Source: Axinella damicornis (Eukaryota > Porifera > Demospongiae > Axinellida > Axinellidae). Taken from it: a DNA stretch of 64,000 nucleotides. How positions within the stretch are numbered: the stretch's first letter is position 1; each line of letters begins with the position of its first letter. Location of the stretch: positions 10,116,038 through 10,180,037 of the forward strand of contig OZ007517.1 in NCBI GenBank assembly GCA_963931865.1, given 5' to 3'. Positions 48,901-54,900 of this stretch are shown here, in pieces. The notes under the pieces were generated by a model. The model was not told where the DNA came from. It worked only from the letters and a program-made list of their open reading frames with translations, and ran no database searches. The position numbers and the translations under genes were made by a program.

Positions 48901-51900
48901 CACACACGTCTCACTCCACTGTTGAAGGTCTGCTCTTGTGTTAGGGAGGTGTAGTCACCTGGAGCTGGATGTATCACGCAAGCAATTAATAAACAGCCCA
49001 TACATTAGCTGTGGAGGAAAGAGTTACCCATAGCAGTACCATCAGCAATAGAGAGTGTCACTACAATATCTCGTGCCAGCTGTCCAGTTATGGTAACACA
49101 CACAGACACAGAGCCAGCATCTTCAGCCACAAGGTAAGAAGTGTTCTCGAACCCAACCCACACAGCTGAAACAATGGAAGACAGAATATTAATATATATG
49201 AAGCATCTTTCAGTCAAGGGGGAATTAATCTAGTTTGCAACAGCCTTTTATAATAGTACCATCAAATAGTGGAAAAATAAAATCTGCAGCACATGTTGCC
49301 AACTCACTGTCTGTGTCTTCAATTCTGATCCTAGCAGTAGCTGGGTTTAACATAGCTGCAGGATCAGCTGAGACCAGAGTTACATTGATGAATTCAGGAT
49401 CTTCAACTACATTGTCATCCAGAATGGGCACCACTACCACTTGAGTTGATACAGTGGCATCGAATGTCAGGGTGCTGGTCACACCAGTGTAATCCATCCC
49501 AGCTGGAGAGGTGGGAGAGGAACATTGTGTGAACTGTTCCCTGGACCCACGATGCGTTCTGTTTCTAAAAGACTTACTCATGGCTGTACTAACCTGATAC
49601 CGTCAGGAAAGTGACCACCATACTTCTGGCCAATTCTCCATTCAGCACTTCAACAGTGACACTCGTATTGCCAGCATCTTCCTGAACAGAATAGGTTGCT
49701 GGGTTGAATCCAATCGTGACCACTGAAATAGGAAAAGAAATCAATCTGAACACTGTATTGCAGTACACTTACTTAAAACAGCTCCTTGCAGAATTGCAGA
49801 AAACTGATGGTTATAACTTACTATCAATATCTACAACAGTGATATTGGCAGTCGCCGGGTTCAATGTGACGGCAGAATCATTTGATATCAAGGATAGGAT
49901 GAAATATTCAAAATCTTCCACTGTCAGGTCATTGAGAACGGCTACCATCACCGTTTGCGTTGGCGAGGAGGCATTGAATGTCAGGTTGATGGCAATATCT
50001 GGAAAATCCATGCCTGCTATAGATTGATGGATGAAGATTACAGATGACTCCAAGTTACTAACCCTATGCAGTGAAACTCACACATAGCCGTGCCATCCAA
50101 GGTCTGCAGAGTTACTACAACATTTCTGGCCAGTATTCCATTCAGCAAAGATACAGCCACACTGACACTACCTACACCTTCACTCACAGTATAGGTTGTT
50201 GGGCTGAATCCAATTGTAACTCCTAATTGAAGTGGGAAAGGAGTCATGATGTACCAGCTACACTCATCCATACACATATTATAGGTATTAGTATAGCAGT
50301 TAATGTGATGTTCCATGCCTCACTATAACAGTAGCTTAAGCATATACAACTATAATAGAGCTACTTGCCATCATTATCTTCAATAGCGATCACAGCATTT
50401 GCTGGGTTTAATATGGCGGCAGAATCAACCGATGTTAGTGTCACATTGATAGTCTCAGAATTCTCAAGAAAAACGTCCTCAAGTATGGGTATTATGACAA
50501 TTTGAGATGATGTGGCAGTATTGAATATCAGGTCGCTGCTTGTGACATCGAAGTCCACCGTAGCTAGGGTGATGAGAAATTGCCTCATGAACACATGAGC
50601 ACTACAAACATATACAGAAGAAATCCCACCTGTTGCTGTACCATCACTGAGAGATGTTACCATGACAACAGAAACACCTCTGGCCAGAGTTCCACTTAGC
50701 ACACCTACAGTAACACTAACACTGCCTGCATCTTCAGTCACTGAGTAGGTTGCTGGGCTGAATCCAATTGTAGCCACTGAATTCAGAAAGAATTAGGTAG
50801 TTAATCTGGATCCGCCACCACAGATTTGTGTGAAGATTACTCACTATCATCATCTTCAATGGTGACATCAGCAGTTGCTGGGTTGAGCACAACAGCAGAG
50901 TCAGTTGACATCAGGACAGCACTGAACGACGTGAAATATGCCACCATCATGTTATCAAGAATGGGAATGGTCACCATTTGAGTTGATATGCCAGCACTGA
51001 AAGTGACATCAGTTGATACATGAGTATACTGCATTCCAGCTGCAGAGATGAATAATACAAAGATACTATTAAGCTTAATTAACAGAATACCAGCTCTTCT
51101 ATGCTTTCAGTAACTCACGCATAGCAGTGTTACTCATGGTTGTCATGGTTACTATGACATCTCGGCCCAGGGTTCCAACCTGCACAGACAGATTGACACT
51201 GACACCGCCTGCATCTTCACGAACAGAATAGGTTGCTGGGTTGAATCCGATTGTAACCACTGGATTGGTGAACGTGGTGTGCACAAGGTATGAGTCATAG
51301 TTAAAATGAATGGTTTTGCCGAATAGTATTTGTTATTTCAGCATAATATTATGTGCGATGCCAAGAAAATGCTTCTGTTCAAGATATGTTCATACTGTAG
51401 CCACATGCAATTCTCTACTAAACAATACCTAATATGTAACTTCCGGGCTGTTGCAGTTGCAGTGTAGCACACTTTACACTTAAACTCCCTGAGTTCTGGG
51501 GATTTGTAGTTAGTGATGTGCTAAGTGATGTGTTATGTATATAGAATCTTGGTGTCAGCTGTTCATAGCTGAGTGACTTGTGCACGTAAATTTCAACTGA
51601 CCTTACCAACAATCATTAAACCTATGTTGAGGTATTGAGGTGTACTCACTGTCTATATCTTCAATGGTGACGGTACTATATGATGGGTCCAGAATGACGC
51701 CAGGGTCAGTTGACATCAGGGTCAGAGTGAACATCTCGGAGCGCTCAACAATGAGATCATCAAGAATGGTTATTGTCATTGACACAGCGGCCGCATGATT
51801 AAAGGTGAGGTTTCTCGATACAGCAGTGTAGTCCACTCCAGCTATGTTTATGTAGAGGTAACAAATATTATAGCATCCATGTAAGCCCCAGAATTAATTG

Positions 51901-54900
51901 TATCATAGATAGTATTCAGTGACCAATCAGAGCGCTATATTAGGCATCCGTTATAAGTGCTTAGTTTGTTGCATTTAATCTATTCTATGCCTGTCTTATC
52001 ATTTTGTGTTCAAAGGCCCCACCCATAGCTGTGCCATCTGACGTTGATAGAGTCACTGAGACATCTCTGGTCAAGGAATTCATCACCAGTACAGTGACCG
52101 TAATGCTGGCAGCATCTTCATGCACAGAATAGGTTCCAGTGAATCCAATTGTTACCACTGAAATAGAAAAAATATTTAACAATATTCTGATATACCTATA
52201 CACAACCAATGGCTGGCTAAAACTGTGGAGTTAACTCACTGTCATTATCATCTTCAATTGTAACAGTAGCAGTCACTGGATTCAAAATGACAGCTCGATC
52301 AGAAGTCCTCAGATTCATGAAGAAGTACTCAAACTGCTGCTCAACTACATCATCATTTCGAATGGTCACAGTCACTGTTTGAGATCTGGTTGCATTACTA
52401 AAGACCAGTGATCTGGTTGAAGCTGCATAGTCAGCTGGAGCTGGGGAATTAGAATTAAGTTATAATAGCTACTTACTGTGAATAACCAACTATAGGTATT
52501 AACTAAGGTAGCTTTGCTGAATATCACAGAGTCGGTAGACTCTGTATGTAGGGATACGACGTACACGCAATATATGGTAATACAAAAGAATCTCTCCAAA
52601 TCAGGCTCAGAAACGGTACACTTATAAGCCTTTATAACCACATACCGTTCATCTTCGGGTGTTTTCATGACCAACAAGACTCCTCGCATCGCGAAAAACC
52701 GTCGCGAAAGTACCACACCAGGTACTCGCAAAACGAGCAAATTGTTTTTCTTTCTTCTTCTTTCTTCTTCTTTCTTCTTTCAGACGGGCTAGCTCAACGT
52801 CGCCTCAATCCCTCATGATGGTTTTCGCACGAAACAGCAGCATTTTACACCGAGCAGTGCACCAGCCCATCGCTTTTTGGCAACCTCCAAGTCTTCACCA
52901 GGCGGCTACAGCTGCCCACTCAATAACTATGGCTTCATTTGTCACGCCATTTTCATGTTTGTACGCATGCGCACTTAAACAATCACTTAGCAACGATACG
53001 TAATTATTATTCAAGATCGCTGAATTAGAAGTGCCTTGCGCTGTTGTGCTACTGTAGCTAGACTGAGGTAAATTCTCTGTGCTATATAATTATGTTACTT
53101 TATAGACTGTGTTCTGTGAGAGGGGTGAATGCCTATCTAAAGACTCAACAATGTGTCGCTACTACTATCTGGTATAGCTATTTTAGCTACACTATACTTA
53201 GTCTTAGCTATGGTCTTCAGCTCGGGGAGCACTGGCTTAGTATCCATCCAGAAAAGGGTTGGCTTTTGAGATGCTTGGGTCTGATTCTTGCTGGCAGTGT
53301 AAATGCCAGAGTCCAGTATGCATGCGCCTGCTGCCAAAAAAAATGACATAAACAAGTAATAAAAAACATTTAACATGTAACAGGATGTAGGGATACCAGA
53401 ACCGCAAAAAGTAAGGAAACAAGGTAGGGATGATCACAGAAAACTGTGAAGTATACAATCCCCCTACATATCTTTTTTCATTATACACGTACTATGGAAA
53501 AAGATCTCTGTAGGGGGTTGTATACTTCACTGTTTTGTGTGATCATCCCTACCTTGTTTCCTTACTTTTTGCGGTTCTGGTATCCCTACATCCTGTTACA
53601 TGTTAAATGTTTTTTATTACTTGTAGTATGTATACATTCACTACAAACCTCACTACGTGTATGTATAAGTCAAAGTTTTATTCACCCCGGCAAAAGCATG
53701 AAGGTTGCACATCACTAGTCAGTCTAGTCTTGCCCACCGAACCCCTATATTATTATAGACTACTTCCATACCGGCAGACAGTCACAAATCTTAATGTATT
53801 GATGCATGTGCATGCATGGAGGCACTAAGCAGACTGTGTTGTGTGAAGTCCCATGCATGCATGCGCAGCAGGGGTTACGTAAGCAATGCCTGTGTGTCTG
53901 TCGGCTAAAATATACTTCAAGCAGGTTAGCTAAGGCATTTACAGACGCTATACTCGACACAAAACAATGAACATAATAATATTTTGGACATTTCTGTACA
54001 GTGGAACCTGTCTAATGCGGTCACTTGAGGGCCAAATATATTTGGCCTCATTAGAGAGGTGGCTGGAATATACTATATAGCGGTCGTGTGAAGTTTTAGT
54101 GTGATTGACCTCATTACAAAGTGAAACTGAACAACTTCGATTCAAGTAAGTTCCATGAAGAAATAACTTAGGACTTTAAGTATTGTAAAAAAAGAATGAT
54201 TGTTTCATTTTTTGTGTGTTCAGTTTGGCACTTTCTGTAATGTTAAACGCACACGCGCACTCGCTGGCCATTATTGGCAGTGTACTATAGCGTGTTATAG
54301 CATGCTTGGGGTGGAGCAACATGACCACATTACGCATTACACAGGTGACCGCTATAGAATGACAGTAAAGTATGGAGACTATGGGCTCAAATTTCGGGAC
54401 TTTCCCAAGCTGACCGCAAAGCAGAGGTGACCGCCTTATTCAGGAGACCGTTAAGGCAGGTTTCACTGTACCTAATACAAGTCAGGGCAGTTCTTTTCGC
54501 TGTTATTTCAGCTACGGTTGCTTGGCTCCGCCCATTTTGTAATCGCACGTGGCATCATCGATCCCACAATATACTGGTACTGCACGCACTGAGGCGCAGC
54601 ACAAGGCATGCAGGGTATTCCATGAGAATACATTCTAGTTCTTTGTATCTAGGTAAGTACACAATGTCTTGGCATTCAGTGTTAATTATTATTCATGATC
54701 GTGCCGTGCGGTTCTATGAAAAATGTCTGTAGTATACGTTCTATGGGCACTCGGTCTGGTTGTGTATTGAAATCGCACCTAGCCTGCTGCCTCACGCAAT
54801 GCTTAATTGGCTTTGACCATGAGTAGTGATATTGCATTTCTGCTCCACAAAAAGGAATATGCACTAAGCTTTTTGTTACTCACCATGGTCTTGAGCTGTG

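Noticed and set aside
52372..52740. 122-residue minus ORF overlapping exon B of repeat 3
   Set aside because: It overlaps a Calx-beta exon in a different frame. The upstream part (52500-52740) is CpG-rich and unexplained, but I see no domain or splice partner.
53237..53718. ORFs on both strands sharing the same hydrophobic peptide
   Set aside because: They are mirror readings of a palindrome, not genes.
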